In this document: positions 45,354-57,400 of the stretch, one piece after another
Position numbering within the stretch: position 1 is the stretch's first letter
How the letters are laid out: each line of letters opens with the position of its first letter
NCBI GenBank assembly: GCA_002270565.1
Contig: NQMI01000007.1
Coordinates: 248,001 to 312,000 of the forward strand
Origin: Stenocarpella maydis
Taxonomy: Eukaryota > Ascomycota > Sordariomycetes > Diaporthales > Diaporthaceae
DNA length: 64,000 nucleotides
Direction: 5' to 3'
Translations under genes and position numbers: made by a program
Notes under the pieces: model-generated
What the model was told of the DNA's origin: nothing
Databases searched by the model: none
What the model saw: the letters and a program-made list of their open reading frames with translations, nothing else

Positions 45354-45670
45354 ATGCCCCTCGTCGTCCCAGGAGTCACCAACGCGCCCGACAGCAAGAC
45401 CGAGGAGTGGACCAACAAGCTGGTCGGCAAGAAGATCACCGACGATGAGACCTCTAACGAGACTGTAAGCCGTCCAGGTCCCTATCAGGAGCCCGAACCT
45501 GAGCAAATGCTAATCAGGCCACCACACAACAGTGTTTCGCGAAGCGCGAGCTGCCCGAGGTCCACAGGGTCATCCCGCCGAATGCCATGGTGACTAAGGA
45601 TTTCAGGCCCGACCGGCTCAACGTCCACGTCCGCGAAGACGGAACGGTCACCCACGTCACTCACGGTTGA
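45354..45670 (+). CDS. Peptidase inhibitor I78 family protein
   Basis: The model is join(45354..45464, 45533..45670), 82 residues. The 68-base intron has a GTAAGC donor, a GCTAATC branch-like site and ACAG acceptor, phase 0. The N-terminal half (MPLVVPGVTNAPDSKTEEW, then NKLVGKKITDDE) precedes the I78 core CFAKRELPEVHRVIPPNAMV, then DFRPDRLNVHV and GTVTHV. Members are small cytosolic or secreted serine-protease inhibitors. This one has no signal peptide, as is usual for the fungal cytosolic forms. The intron falls just before the conserved Cys. Confidence 0.92.
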
Positions 45671-46376
45671 TCTAGATGCGTTGGAAGGGCGAAACGGTGC
45701 TGGTATCTGCCTGTGTCATGGTGTCGACGAAAGGTGCTCTGGCGGATGGTAGGCCCCTCCAACACAGCATGCGTGTGACATCATGACCAGAAGACGTTAG
45801 CCTTCACAAAACCTAGCCACTTTTAATAAAAATACGATACCGTTGCCGCATATAAAGCTTGCAAGTGAACATGTGCTCCCGTTGACCACAGTCTGCTTGT
45901 ATCTTGGGCGGGTGGTCTGCTCAATCTGCTGTGGCCTGACGAGGCCCTCGAGGCCAGCGAGAGCTGCCCCGCTGGAGCTGCCCCGCTGACGACAGTGGCT
46001 GTGGTGGGAGCTGCAGTGATTGGCAGTGGCGCCAAGCACATGTCCCTGGTATCTACCAGGAGGTAGTCAGTCCCCTGCGCCGTGTACCCCGCGATCACTT
46101 CGCGGGGCATTTCTTCCAATTGCTACTCATCAAAAGGCATTTGAATTGCAGACTACTCCTTCCACTCTGTGACCCGAAAGAGCCGTCTCTCTTTAATTAT
46201 TGTCTTTGCCTCCCCGAGTACGGACCTGGTGACTGTCGCATCGCGGGGCATTTCTTGTACACAGCAGCGAGCGTCAACAGGAAAGTCCAGCATCCTACCT
46301 CATACCAACACCAACCCACAACATCTGACCAACAACCGGCTCTGGGACTGCCAGCGCCCGAACAGCACCAGTCAAG
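45671..46376. other. Intergenic between I78 and Tma20-like genes
   Basis: A direct duplication, CTGGAGCTGCCCCGC, occurs near 45967–45985, and a CGCGGGGCATTTCTT 15-mer occurs at about 46098 and 46242. No gene is supported. Confidence 0.4.
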
Positions 46377-47020
46377 ATGTTTAAGAAAGAGTTAGTGCAT
46401 CCATCGCCCAACTCCAAACCCCGTTACTGACCCCCCTTCTCTTGCGCAGTCTACCCGGTGCTCCCAAGCAAAAGCTCAAGTCCTCGGTGCAGCGCTCGCT
46501 GCGCCAGTCCCTCCTGACCACCTACCCGCTCCTGAACCCCTACATCGACGAGGTCCTCCCCAAGAAGGCCTCTCTGAACCAGATCAAGCTTCCCGAGCGC
46601 GCCTCCCTCTACGTCGCCGACGGCGAGCCCATCTTCTTCCAGCACGACAACGACACCCTCCTGCCCCACCTCAAGCTCGTCCACCGCTTCCCCCAGGCCT
46701 TCCCCGCCATCCGCATAGACCGCGGCGCCATCCGCTTCGTCCTCAGCGGTGCCACCCTCATGGCCCCGGGGCTGACCAGCGCGGGCGGCAGGTTACCCCA
46801 GCCCCGGGACGGCGACGAGGGCGCCGACGACGAGGGGCACTGGAGCAGGGAGCTCGAGAAGGGCGAGCCTGTGATTATCACCGCCGAGGGCAAGGAGCAC
46901 GCCTGCGCCGTCGGGGTGCTGGTGGCTGGGACGAAGGAGGTCAAGGAGAAGGGGAAGGGGCCCGTCGTGGAGGAGGCTCACTTCCTTGGCGATGGGTTGT
47001 GGAAACTCAACATTGACTGA
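46377..47020 (+). CDS. TMA20: Tma20/MCT-1-like translation factor with PUA domain
   Basis: The model is join(46377..46390, 46450..47020), 194 residues. The 14-base first exon encodes MFKK plus two bases of Asp; the 59-base intron is GTTAGT…GCGCAG. Landmarks are KLKSSVQRSLRQSLL and YPLLNPYIDEVLPKK, LYVADGEPIFFQHDND and LPHLKLVHRFPQ, then a C-terminal PUA domain from about IRIDRGAIRFVLSGATLMAPGL. The domain is interrupted by an acidic Gly-rich insertion (QPRDGDEGADDEGHW) before EKGEPVIITAEGKEHACAVG. The family partners DENR/Tma22 in recycling 40S ribosomes and reinitiation, in the cytosol. The overall length is slightly above the usual 180 or so because of the insertion. Confidence 0.92.
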
Positions 47021-48632
47021 GGAGGATCCGATTGACCCGTCGTGGCGGTAGGCGGGGCTGTACCCTCCGGTTCCTTGGGGGTGGGAGCTCACTCGCTACT
47101 CCGAGGCGCCGGGGAATGCGCTGACGAGCCGATTTACGGAGCCAGCTCCCAGCCTGCGAGCAGTGGAGCCTTCAGCACCTCCTCATTGAGGCCTCAGCTG
47201 TCTCCTCTCATGGATGCCACTGTTTTTGCTCCGTTAGGTTGGATCTCAGCTCACAAAGCGGCACACGAGCACAATGGCTTATTAGAGGCATTGTGGCCAT
47301 GTGAAGGCAAGGCATCTCCTGGGTTTTCAGTGTTTCTAGATATTTAGTTAGGTCTCAAAGGAACCTGAAATCAGCGCATTGGAGACTGCTTCACGCCAAC
47401 CATACTCCAGTCCTTCCATTCCCCCAATGATTTGCCCACATATCATTCATCGACCCTCGCCAGACTTGCCAGTACTTAGCTAGGTGGGAATTGGCAGGTC
47501 TATGAACAAATCAGCAGACCAAGAGTACTGGGGATGGTGTGAAGTCCAGGCCAGCTGTTCCCCAGTCCAAAGACAATCACTGGCGCACAAGAACTGTCGG
47601 CTCAGGCATCTTGACATATAATCATTGCGTGTTGGAGGCCACACTTGTCCACGTAATCCAGGTAGGTATACAGCCCCTCCACCGCTTCAGACTATCAAGA
47701 TAAGCTGGGCACACAAGGTAGTCTGAGCTCTGGCAAGGTCTACTAGGCTCTCAGTCCCCCATGGTCTGGCTCTCCTCCTTGCTGCTGTGAATGTCTTTCC
47801 ATTTGCCGTGATCAGGGCTCGAACTGGAGGCTATCTCAGATGTTCCTTTGCAGAACGGCTACATTGCTGTGGTCCGGGCTCAAACTGAAGAGCGCCTCAT
47901 ACGTCCTCATCGTTGAACAGCCACAGCTATACACTAAGAAAGATAGGCCTTGGGCTCATAGCTACTTAGCTCTTTACAGAGGTCAATCCGATGTACTGCC
48001 TATTTCCTGAACAAATCAACCTCTCTGGCACTTCCCCTTCAAGTCTTCAAGCCACAGTTCTCTTCGTGACGGTGATAAATCCTGGATGCTGGTGAGCACC
48101 CGAATATCTCGTACATTTACTGTTTTATGGGATACCTAGGTAAGTTTCTCACCCCGGAAATCCTGCTGCCATATCTCGAACTAAGTAGCCTTCATCAAGT
48201 TACTCCATCCACTCTCCAGCGTCGCGAATGTCTGTCACATCAATAGCTATCACCGAGACTGCCCAACTAAACGGTCCGTACGAAGTTCCGAGGACGGTAC
48301 AGTTAAGGTCGGGAACACATAAAGCACTACGTTTTCCAGTCAAAAGGGTTCAGAGTTGCATGGTCGGAACTGTGTTTGCCTGTATTCAGTGGTCGGCAAA
48401 CGGCGCAATGGTTGGAATAAATGCCTCAGACTACTACTCTCTTCTCTCTCCAGCCCTGGCCAAACGGCGCATCCTCTGTGCGCAAAATTGTTCCTGAAAC
48501 GACAAAACCTGTAAACTCCCTTTTCCCTGTTCCCTGTGTCACAAAATCAACCAACCGAACGCCAAATCCCTCCTGCAAAACGCCTCTCTCAGCTCGAAAT
48601 CCATCATCGCCGTCGTCGTCGTCCGGCCGGAT
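47021..48632. other. Convergent intergenic region, no supported gene
   Basis: Low-motif DNA between the Tma20-like gene and the BTB gene's 3' end. Short plus frames (47042–47347, 48228–48636) have no recognisable domain. Confidence 0.4.
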
Positions 48633-50442
48633 CTAGGGGGTCGGCATGAGCATCTCCCTGGTGAGCTCGATGACCAACTGTGGCGGGAACTCGGGGATCA
48701 TCTGGGCCAGGAGGACCCGCGGGCACACGCTGATGAGGAACGCCACGTATCGGTGCGGCTGGACCGGCAGGCTGATGTTGTAGGAGCTCATGGTGACGGA
48801 GCGCTCCCAGGCGTCGGAGACGTCGATGACCCTCTCCTGGTGATGCGCCAGGAGGCCCGCGCCAGGGTGGGCGACGACCTCGTGCTGGTACTGCACGGAC
48901 CAGCCCGCCATGGCGTTGAGGTAGTCGTCCATCATCCTCTTGATCCAGCCCTCGATCTGCCGCATGAGGAAGCGGTCCGCGAGGACCGTGCAGTCGAGGA
49001 GGTCCGACAGCGTGCGGAAGGACGGGCCGATGTTGTGGTACGACCCCGGGTGGCCAGACGAGATGACCATGTACAGCCGCTGGAAGCTGACGATGTCGAC
49101 GTCGTCGAGGTCGACGTACCCCGACTCACGCTCCCCCATGGCGCGGCCGGCCCGCTCCAGGCCGCGGAAGTACTCGGAGTGGTCGACCAGGAGCTTCTTC
49201 GGGTAGTCGACCTTGCGGAAGCCGACGGCTAGGCCGCCCTGGGTGACGGCCAGCCGGACCTTCAGCTTGGGCCTGCAGAAACACGGTTAGAACAGGTCTT
49301 CTGGGCAGAGTATAGGGTACTCCTCATACTATGAGGAGGAAGGTGGAACTTACCCCTGCCCGCAATAGAGCAGGTACTCAGGCCAGGAGACGAAGTCTCC
49401 CGGAGGAGTGCTCTCTGTGAGCGGCTAAGGAGAGGACCGCGTCAGCTGGAGGCTTCGAGGGGGTGCGCAGGGCGGTGCGCAGGGAGGTGCGCAGGGCGTT
49501 GCGCATCGCCCTTAGGCGTAGAAACGGAAGAAGAGGAGTGGGTGTGTGAGGTCAGGTCTCTCTAGACCTTAAGATAGATGGATGGTTGAGTGGAAAAAAG
49601 GAAGGAAGAGAGAAAGATTGGGGAGGGAGAAGGGTTTAAGTAGTTTCTGGGAAGATTTCCAAGCGATGCTGTGAAGTGCGACGACCAATAGAATATCGTA
49701 GAGTGCCAAGGGAAGCATCTGACGGTTGACCAATAAAAGAGCGTGTTCGACTAGGCAAGACAGGGGTTCTGGTGAAGATGGGACGATTTGGCCAATGAGC
49801 GATCGTGCAGCAGAAGGAAAGGCATGAATCTTCAATGGGCATTGAAGATGGCACGATCTGACCAATGAGATAACGTGCAAGGATGCAGAGACCTCATGGC
49901 AGAAGGTACAATCGAACAGCCTCCACTTGTGGCCAATCAGGAATAGGGAGACTTGGGAGACGGGACGAGGTTTGAAGAAAACACGTGACTGGAGCCATAT
50001 CAAAGAGCGTGTGGGCGGACATGACTGGGACCGCACAGGATACATGAGAGGAAGCATGCAATTACATGATTGTGCAATACAGGGCAGAGAACATAGTGTA
50101 AAATCACTAAACAAACAAATGGTGTAATTTGCAGGGTGTGGTATAAAGGCAGGGTGATGAATATGATCTCACAACTAGAAGACTTACCTCGCCGTGCTTG
50201 TCCATGAACGGGATCTGGCCCTCCTCATCTGGGTCCTCATCAGCCAGGTTAGAGACGTCATTCTTGGTGACGGTGATGTCGTCCTCCTCATCGTCGGTAA
50301 ACTTGCTGGACAGGAGGGGAGGAGGAGAGGAGCGGTCCATGTTCAGGTTGGCAGCCTGAGAGGTGATGGAGGAGACAGAGTCGGTGTCACTTCCGGAGCC
50401 AGTATCGGCGTTCTGCTCGTTGGTGGGGACGTTGGAAGACAT
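48633..50442 (-). CDS. BTB/POZ-like domain protein, three exons with a long first intron
   Basis: The minus-strand exons are 50442..50188, 49424..49354 and 49272..48633, 321 residues with consistent phases. Exon 1 is acidic and disordered (MSSNVPTNEQNADTGSGSD … DDEEDDITVTKND). Exons 2 and 3 lead into VRLAVTQGGLAVGFRKVDYP, then LLVDHSEYFRGLERAGRAMG, VDLDDVDIVSFQRLYMVI and LLDCTVLADRFLMRQIE. This is the layout of fungal BTB-like proteins (a dimerisation or Cullin-adaptor fold). The C-terminus ends VIELTREMLMPTP. Intron 1 is 763 bases, very long for this genome, and carries CCAAT boxes and 12-base repeats; intron 2 is 81 bases. A shorter transcript starting inside intron 1 is possible. Confidence 0.85.
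49462..49509. repeat. 12-base tandem repeat in the BTB gene's first intron
   Basis: GGTGCGCAGGGC in four tandem copies, the last diverged. It lies 38 bases upstream, on the gene's strand, of the intron's acceptor. Confidence 0.75.
49684..49937. promoter_or_regulatory. Five CCAAT boxes inside the BTB gene's first intron
   Basis: CCAAT occurs at 49684, 49730, 49792, 49862 and 49933, several within a repeated context of gACCAATgAG–CGTGCA. CCAAT is the fungal HAP-complex site. The cluster suggests an internal promoter or a diverged tandem duplication. Confidence 0.4.
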
Positions 50443-53400
50443 TTTGGGTATGTAGGACGGGTCTTGAACAGAGGTGGTAGCTGAAGTATGTACGGCAGAC
50501 GATGGGCTGCTAAGGATGTTGGTATGTAGGACGTGTCCTGAAAGGAGGTGGTAACTGAAGCCTGTACAGCAGGTGCTGGGCTGCCAAGGATGTCTTAGAG
50601 GCTGGTTGGTGCTGTATCTTGACCAAGACTTGCAAAGGAGGCTGAAATTCTGAAGGATTCTGGATGGCTGCTTGGGTTCTTTGTAGACTTCACTGTCAGA
50701 AGATGGGTGTGTTACGCGTGGAAAGGAAAGAAAGAAAGTGTGAATTCTTGATGGGGGAAGGAAAAGGGTTAAGTACTTGTGGGGATGGAGTTCCAAAGAT
50801 GAACGCTGCCGCAGGTGGCCCCATTAACTGGATCACCACAATGGATTCCAAAGTTGTGTCCGCGATCTCGACAAAATCTGGAAGGTATCGCGAGTGATTG
50901 AGTGACGCGAATTTCTCGGGTTCGCGAAGCTTGAAAAGTATGAAAAGTATAGCCCTTCACAACTTTCTTGAGTGGGAGGTAGCTATTGTTCTTGATTGTT
51001 GTTGAAAATTCGAAATTCGCGTCTTATGGTTCTCGGCTCGCTGAGGTTCTCAAATGGCCCTTCTGTTAGCTGGAAGCTCCCCTTCTCATTACCTAATTAG
51101 AGCACCCTAACAATATTAATGGGTTGAATGAGCCTTACACTTTTAAACTCAGTGATTAGGAAATAATCATGAGTCCAGGAAGCAATGGTGCTATCAAGGA
51201 TTGATGAATTACTGATGCTGGAAGAGGTTCAGGACCGAGGATCCGAAACAGCTGGTGGCGACCTCGAGGAAATTTAAGGAAGCCACGACGCCGCAGGCGA
51301 CGAATTTGGGGTTTACGGACGAGGTTGGTAAGACGCAAGCGCAGCGGGAGCCCAAAAGGCAAAAGAGTTACCCTTGCCGTCAAGGAAGGCCGAGCTACTA
51401 CTATTGGGCGACGACGCGGCCGAGGGCCGAGGACCACAGACAGCTGGTAGTGAATATTGAGGAAAGAGTCGATGAATTTGGAGACGATTGGCTAGAAGCT
51501 GGTGAGCTAGGTGGCGCAATGGGTATCGTTTTCCGGTAGAGTGATTGACTAAGACGGTGAAGACGATGCCCTCGAATCTCAGAAAGACTAAAGGGATGGT
51601 GCTGTCGCTGCTGAACTTTGCGGAACTGCTGTCAGAAGAAGAACCTGGAAGAATCCAACGACGAGATCTTGTTAGTGCTCGAGCTGTAGCCGATCAAGAT
51701 GACAGGGAAGATGGTGATTCCAGGAGAGACAGTATTGCCAGGAGAAGACGGTGCCGGGGGAGAAGACGGTGCCCAGGAAGGAAGACGTCGGGGAAAAGAG
51801 GGCGGAATGAAGACGCTGGGGGAAACAACACTGGGAGAGCAGAAATCAAGGCAGGAGAAGTCAGGAATGAAGACGAACCTGAGCTCCGGGAGGATAACAG
51901 GTCGATGGTAAGCCTGTGAGGGCTCTTAAACAAGAGGAGGAGGGACTGCTGATGTAAGAAGAAGACAGAGGAGTTATTGACGAGCTTTTCAGTGCTCTTG
52001 AAAATAAACAGAAGGGATCGTTGATGGATGAAGAAGAACTAGATGAGCCCGATGGAAAGCCAGAAATGATATGTTACGAACCTTGGCGAGTTCTTGAAAA
52101 TGGGCTCTTAATGGAGGAAAGACAGAGGAGTTGATGACGATCCTGCCAGGGGTTTTAAACAGGAAGAACGATAGCTAATCGATCAAGGGCTAGAGAAATC
52201 GATGACGAGCTCGTGTGAGTTCCTGTATCGGCAGTCGCCAATGAGGATGCCAGAAAGATGACAATACTTGGAGAGATGGTGATGCTAGGAGAGGTGAAGA
52301 CGCCAGGACAGATGAAGATGCCGGGAGAGGTGGAGGTGTCGAGGGAGATGAAGGTTCCAGGAGAGATGAAAAGTTTCAGTTTCGGGAAGGTGAAAAAAGT
52401 GCTTCGCTTGAATACAGGCCAGGAAACCTAACAGTGACCGTAGGGGCAATGTAAGAAGGATTTCCAACTTGCAATTATGACCGTAATTACGGAAGAAGAC
52501 ACAAGGAGGAACTGACAGCGGACATACCTCAACAAAGGTCGGAGAGCCGGTCGCTTCGTGCGTCAAAAAGTTGTGAATGCAGGGGCAGGAAGATGTGGAA
52601 GCTAAATTGTTTTCGTAGTGGTTACGGACGAGTCACAGCAGCGTCTCCCGCTGCACATCGTGTGCGAAGATTTCCGGCCTGCAGGCTGCAGACTACGAAA
52701 AGACTGCAGTGTCGGATATGAGAATAGGATACTTGTTGGCAACGGCGCCGTCGAGTGGTCTGATGGAAAGAACGAGGCCACGAGGCAAGGGGTCTATGGA
52801 CGGTTGGGCACGGTGTGGGAAGAATCCGGAGCAGGAAGACTCGAAATTTCGTTGCTGACGACAGAGCAGGACACAGGAGACGAAGGACACTGGATCAGGA
52901 GGGGAGTGGATTGGAGGGCATTGACTCGGAAGACACTGTCGAGCAGTCCATGGCCCGCAACTCGAACATGAACTGCCACCTCTCAGCCGCCATTGCCATC
53001 TTCCACAAGATCTTTGAGGAGTACAGCATGGGCAGGGACGGCGAGCCTGGCATCCCTGCCGTTCTTCGGGCCCTCGGCAAGCCCTCGTGCGATCAGGGCA
53101 TGAGAGCAAGAACCAACTGGACTGGAAGACATTGACTCGGAAGATACTGAACCAGGAAGGCACTGGAGGAAAACACTGGAGGAAAACACTGGAGGAAAAC
53201 ACTGGAGGAAAACACTAGAGGAAAACACTGGAGGAAAACACTGGAGGAAAGCAATGTAAAACGGTGCAGGAGAAATCGGGAACAGGAAGACGCTAGAACA
53301 GGAACACGATGGAACAGGAAAAGTCTACGGCAGGAAAGATAATATACCGTAGCAGGAAGACGAGACTGCAGCAGAAAGACTCTAGCGCGGGAAGAGAGTG

Positions 53401-53981
53401 GCCACCCGGGGGAATTCCGTAGAACATCTCTGAGGAAGCAACAAAGATTGGTTGCGGTTCCGTCTTCCCTTGGTTTCACTGCGTTGATGCTCAGTGAAAT
53501 TCACAGACAGACAAGCGAGGCTATGCTCTTTGCCCGCCTTTGACTTTACTCCTAGGAGTGAGAAGGCGTTCCCGTACCTAGAGGAATCCCTCGGAGCGGC
53601 TCTCAGTAAGTAACAGAGGTCGGCTACGACTGCGCCTTCCCTTGTCTTCATTGCTTTTCTGCTCATCTCAGGGGGACAATGAGATTTACAACCAGACGAG
53701 GCTAGGCTCTGCGGCTGCCCTTGGTTTTATTTCGAGGAGAGGAGACATAATTTCGACGATAGGGGCACTTCCCGAGAAGTCGGCAACAAGCAAGGCTGGT
53801 CCCCTTGCCTTGGAGCCAAGAGCATTCTCAGTGGCTTGAAGCAAATCTTGCGATCCTTTTCTACCCGTATACGCCGACGAACGAGACCCAGACACCCTGG
53901 AAGACATAGAGAGCCTCTACGATACCATCGAACTACGACTGCGGAACTCGACACGATGATGGCGGACACCAAGAGCGGCTG
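50443..53981. other. Purine-rich imperfect repeats, no convincing gene
   Basis: From about 51.1 kb the plus strand is rich in GGAAGA/GAAGAC-type words with overlapping open frames of no known family. Segment 52250–52380 repeats GCCAGGAGAG-GTGAAGA-like units of about 20 bases. Segment 53400–53740 contains two diverged copies of a roughly 175-base unit (compare CGGTTCCGTCTTCCCTTGG near 53457 with CGACTGCGCCTTCCCTTG near 53627). Confidence 0.45.
53161..53251. repeat. 13-base tandem repeat, seven copies
   Basis: CACTGGAGGAAAA repeated seven times head to tail; copy five has one change (CACTAGAGG) and the last ends AAAG. Confidence 0.9.
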
Positions 53982-54431
53982 ATGGCGATTGCGAGAAGAA
54001 CATTTAGCAGCGCGGATCACGAAGCCCAAGAAACATGCCGACATCACATCAAAAGAAGTTATCGAACATCAGCCTTGAATCAACGCATATCCTCAGTCTC
54101 GAATCGGCCGCAATATATGAAGTTTCTCGAGAAAGGTTGGAAGATCGATGTAATGATGAAGGGCTATGCTATATTGGGGGCAGTGGCCGGCAGCGTCTGT
54201 GGCCTAGGGATCCTCGCAGCAGCGTCAGCCTACTTCTTCTGTTCCAGGATTAGGCAACGGGAGAAGAAGGGGAGAGAGAAAGAGGAATCGAGAGCTCCTG
54301 GAGACGATTGGGTGGAGATTATTTCCCGGCGCGGATCACAGAGGCCAAGAAACGTAACGAAAATACAACCACAAAAGTCGTCGAACATCAGTGTCGAGTT
54401 ACCGCGTACACCATTCTCGAACAGGCCGTAA
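53982..54431 (+). CDS. Possible small single-pass membrane protein
   Basis: An ATG-started frame of 149 residues. A clear hydrophobic helix, YAILGAVAGSVCGLGILAAA then SAYFFC, is followed by a strongly basic stretch (RIRQREKKGREKE), a plausible stop-transfer arrangement. The flanks are low in motif content and repeat related DNA further on (a segment near 54065 resembles one near 54455). It may therefore be a chance frame in repetitive DNA, and no family is recognised. Confidence 0.3.
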   Translation: MAIARRTFSSADHEAQETCRHHIKRSYRTSALNQRISSVSNRPQYMKFLEKGWKIDVMMKGYAILGAVAGSVCGLGILAAASAYFFCSRIRQREKKGREKEESRAPGDDWVEIISRRGSQRPRNVTKIQPQKSSNISVELPRTPFSNRP

Positions 54432-57400
54432 CAAACCAGGGGTTGTCAAAAATCAGCCTCGAATCACCGCGTACCCTCACTTCAGTTTCGAACTGTCTGC
54501 AACACATAAAGATTCTCAAGATGGTGATGGAAGATCGTGAGGGAAGAGCATGGCGGAAAAGCAGGGGAAAAGAGAAGGGTGACAGAGCGTGAGGGAAGAG
54601 AGTGGTGGAAGAACGTGGCGGAAGAGCGAGTGAACTCCATGGAAAAATCACTTCAAGTCAACGGCCTTTGAGACGACACCAGGTCTGTTATCGAAACGAA
54701 CTGCGATGATTCGGTGTTTGTGCCAACACTGTTCTCCGTCTAAGCCGGGAGAATCTCGGGGTTGATGTTGAAGATCATCAAGATGAGGAAGGACGCATTG
54801 ATCAGGCCACACAACCCGGCAACAACTATTCATGCTGGAGAAAGATGGATTGGGGCCGGAGTACTGGTCGCTTGGTCGTTATACAGAGACGCAGTGTATC
54901 GGAAGCTCACAGGTTGCTCTTGGCACCCAAGGAGAGCATAACGAAGAACCGCGGGTCAACGTCTCCACCGCGAACCCCAAGTTTACATATAAAGAGGCCT
55001 GTCGTAGGCTATGGAGAGCGAGGAGGTCATTTTTTCGGCGATTCAAAATGAGAAACAGGCCCACAGACACACACATGAAAGGGTTCTACGTTGAACTCGG
55101 ATCTAGAAGTCAGCCGAATAGAACTTAGAACGAAATGATGGCGAGGAGCAGCTGTGGGTAGGTTTGGAATACTCCAGGATGCCTCAAACCTTGGAATAAG
55201 GCGTCTCTTCTTTGATTAGAGAATGTACGAGCTGCTGTTGCTGCGTCTGCGGGTATCCAAAATACGAAGCTCTAAACAAGGGCCAACGCATTCCTTGATA
55301 GAGTCAAGCGCGGCGTCTCTTGAGATCGATGTGTTCACATAGTCAAGGCGAAGCATAATAGCATTGTTCTGGTTCCGGGAGTCTACACAGGCCCAGTGCT
55401 ATGGGTCCTGGTAAGGGGAGGTAGACAGCATCATTGGTATTTTACTTTCAAATTACTTCTGGAATTCCTCAGAGCAGCGCCTTTCGAGACTCCGTTCCGC
55501 TCTTTCTAAGACTCTTGTACGTTTATATGGACGCCGTGGCGTCTTCGTGCAGATCTGGTGTGCGAGAGGCCTTATGTTGAGGATCGGTTCAGAAAGGGAA
55601 GCGTCGAGCAGGCCACGCATCGGTAAAGTTTAGATGTTTTTCAAAGTATTGAAAGCAAAAACGGAGTAATTGATTGAGTGTTGAACCGTTAAGACTCGGA
55701 AGCCATTCGTTCTCTTCGATTAGGAGTGTGCGAGTTAGATCCTACTGGGTTGCTTCAAAGTTAGAACGTATCTCCAATCATTGACTGTGTGGACTTAGAA
55801 CTAACAATGTAAGATTGTGTCTCCTGGCCCCTAGCGCAATCAGCTGGACACTGCGTTGCGCGCAAAGTGTAACTGCCTTTGGCATTTAAACAAGCTTCTA
55901 GATGTGTGGCTGTTCCCCGGGGCAATCTTTCAAATGTTGTTGATCGTAGTGTCAGCCGTGTGGGCAATACAAACTGATTTGTAACGTGGGAAGTGTTAGA
56001 AGAGTGTAGGAATTCTTTCGAACGGTGTCGACGGGGACCTCGGGAGCAGGCTTTCGTGAACTATTGGTGGTGTATTGATAACTGGGAGGGAAGACTGTTT
56101 GACGGTACATTACAGGCGGATCGGAATTACGTACCATACTCTTGAGAAGAAGGAAGACTGAGGGTACGAAGTTGAGACTCGCGCCTGGGTCTTTTGGATG
56201 CTCGAGGGAATAGCCGGGGATGAAGTAACGAGAAGAGCAGCGTCGTGGGGAGCAGTGCTTGGCGCGGCGGAAAGGAGGCTGATATAAATCGCCTGGTCTT
56301 GCGACCGGCCGTCCCTACCACGCTTCTGGGCCTGCTCATCTTTGTTCTGCGCCTCTTGCGCTGTCTGGCTTGCCTTCCCACCGCCGGCTGACCGTTGTGT
56401 TCTTCAGTCTCCCTCGACTGTAGAGCCGGAAGTAACGAGGCGGAAGACTCCGCAAGCACGCACAGTCCATAGAATTCGACTGATCCCCCGACTACTCCTC
56501 CAGCTGCTACATTCCGACTCCTGCTGATATTGTGTATAGACAAGTCTGGGTCATGTACGTAAAGGTCCCTCCGGTTCTTGTCCCCTCGTCTCCTCGCACC
56601 TGAGATGGCTGCTTGTCCGGCTCTTTGTGTAGTCTCTTCTTGGCCATTATTTTCGTGACACTCTCTCTGTATTCTGTCGTCTTCGTCGTCCCGGCCGCCT
56701 CTTGCTGTTATACCCTCCTCTTGAAATCGCACCTGCAAGCCATGGTAAGCCTTTTCTTTTCCCTCGGTTCCTTTTCGTGATGGATCATTTGATTAATCTC
56801 ACGAATAAAGTTCGGTGGGCCTTCTCCGGCACTATATTGAACAATTTCGAGCGGTTCTAGCCTCCGTCGCCAGGGTAGAATATCCAGGTATGTGAAAGTG
56901 TCGCAGTGATTGTGGCTGACTATGGCCGAGAGTTTCAAGGAACGCTCCTCGAGTGCGGTAGGCATGAATGAGAAGAACTGGGGGATCAATCAGACAACTA
57001 GGGGTATCATATGCGTACGAGTCAAATTTTTCGGCGGTTAAGCAGACCTTGCGGTTGTAGTTGGACTTCTTCGGCTTCTCCTCGGTGTTGGCCTCTGCCC
57101 GTTCACTCGAGAATCCGATCGGGAAGGACTGGCTGGAGGACCTCGGCGACTAGTCGCTGATACTTGTGTTGAGTATTTAAGTGTAGTCGCATTTGATATG
57201 GATGTAGCTGACCTGGGACAGCTGTAGCCAGGAGGTCGGGCACCCGGCACCCTTTGATCATCAACGTATTCCTGTCAGACCGCAGGCTATCAGTTATAGA
57301 ATAGACCGACGAGTTGCGGCCAGGAAACGTTCCAGAAGGTCTTGATGGTGGAAATATGTAAGGAATACGCAGAGAAATTACCAACCTCATACAGGGCCGA

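Noticed and set aside
56127..56738. 203-codon minus frame
   Set aside because: Low-complexity Arg/Ser composition, no motif, and no splice or context support.
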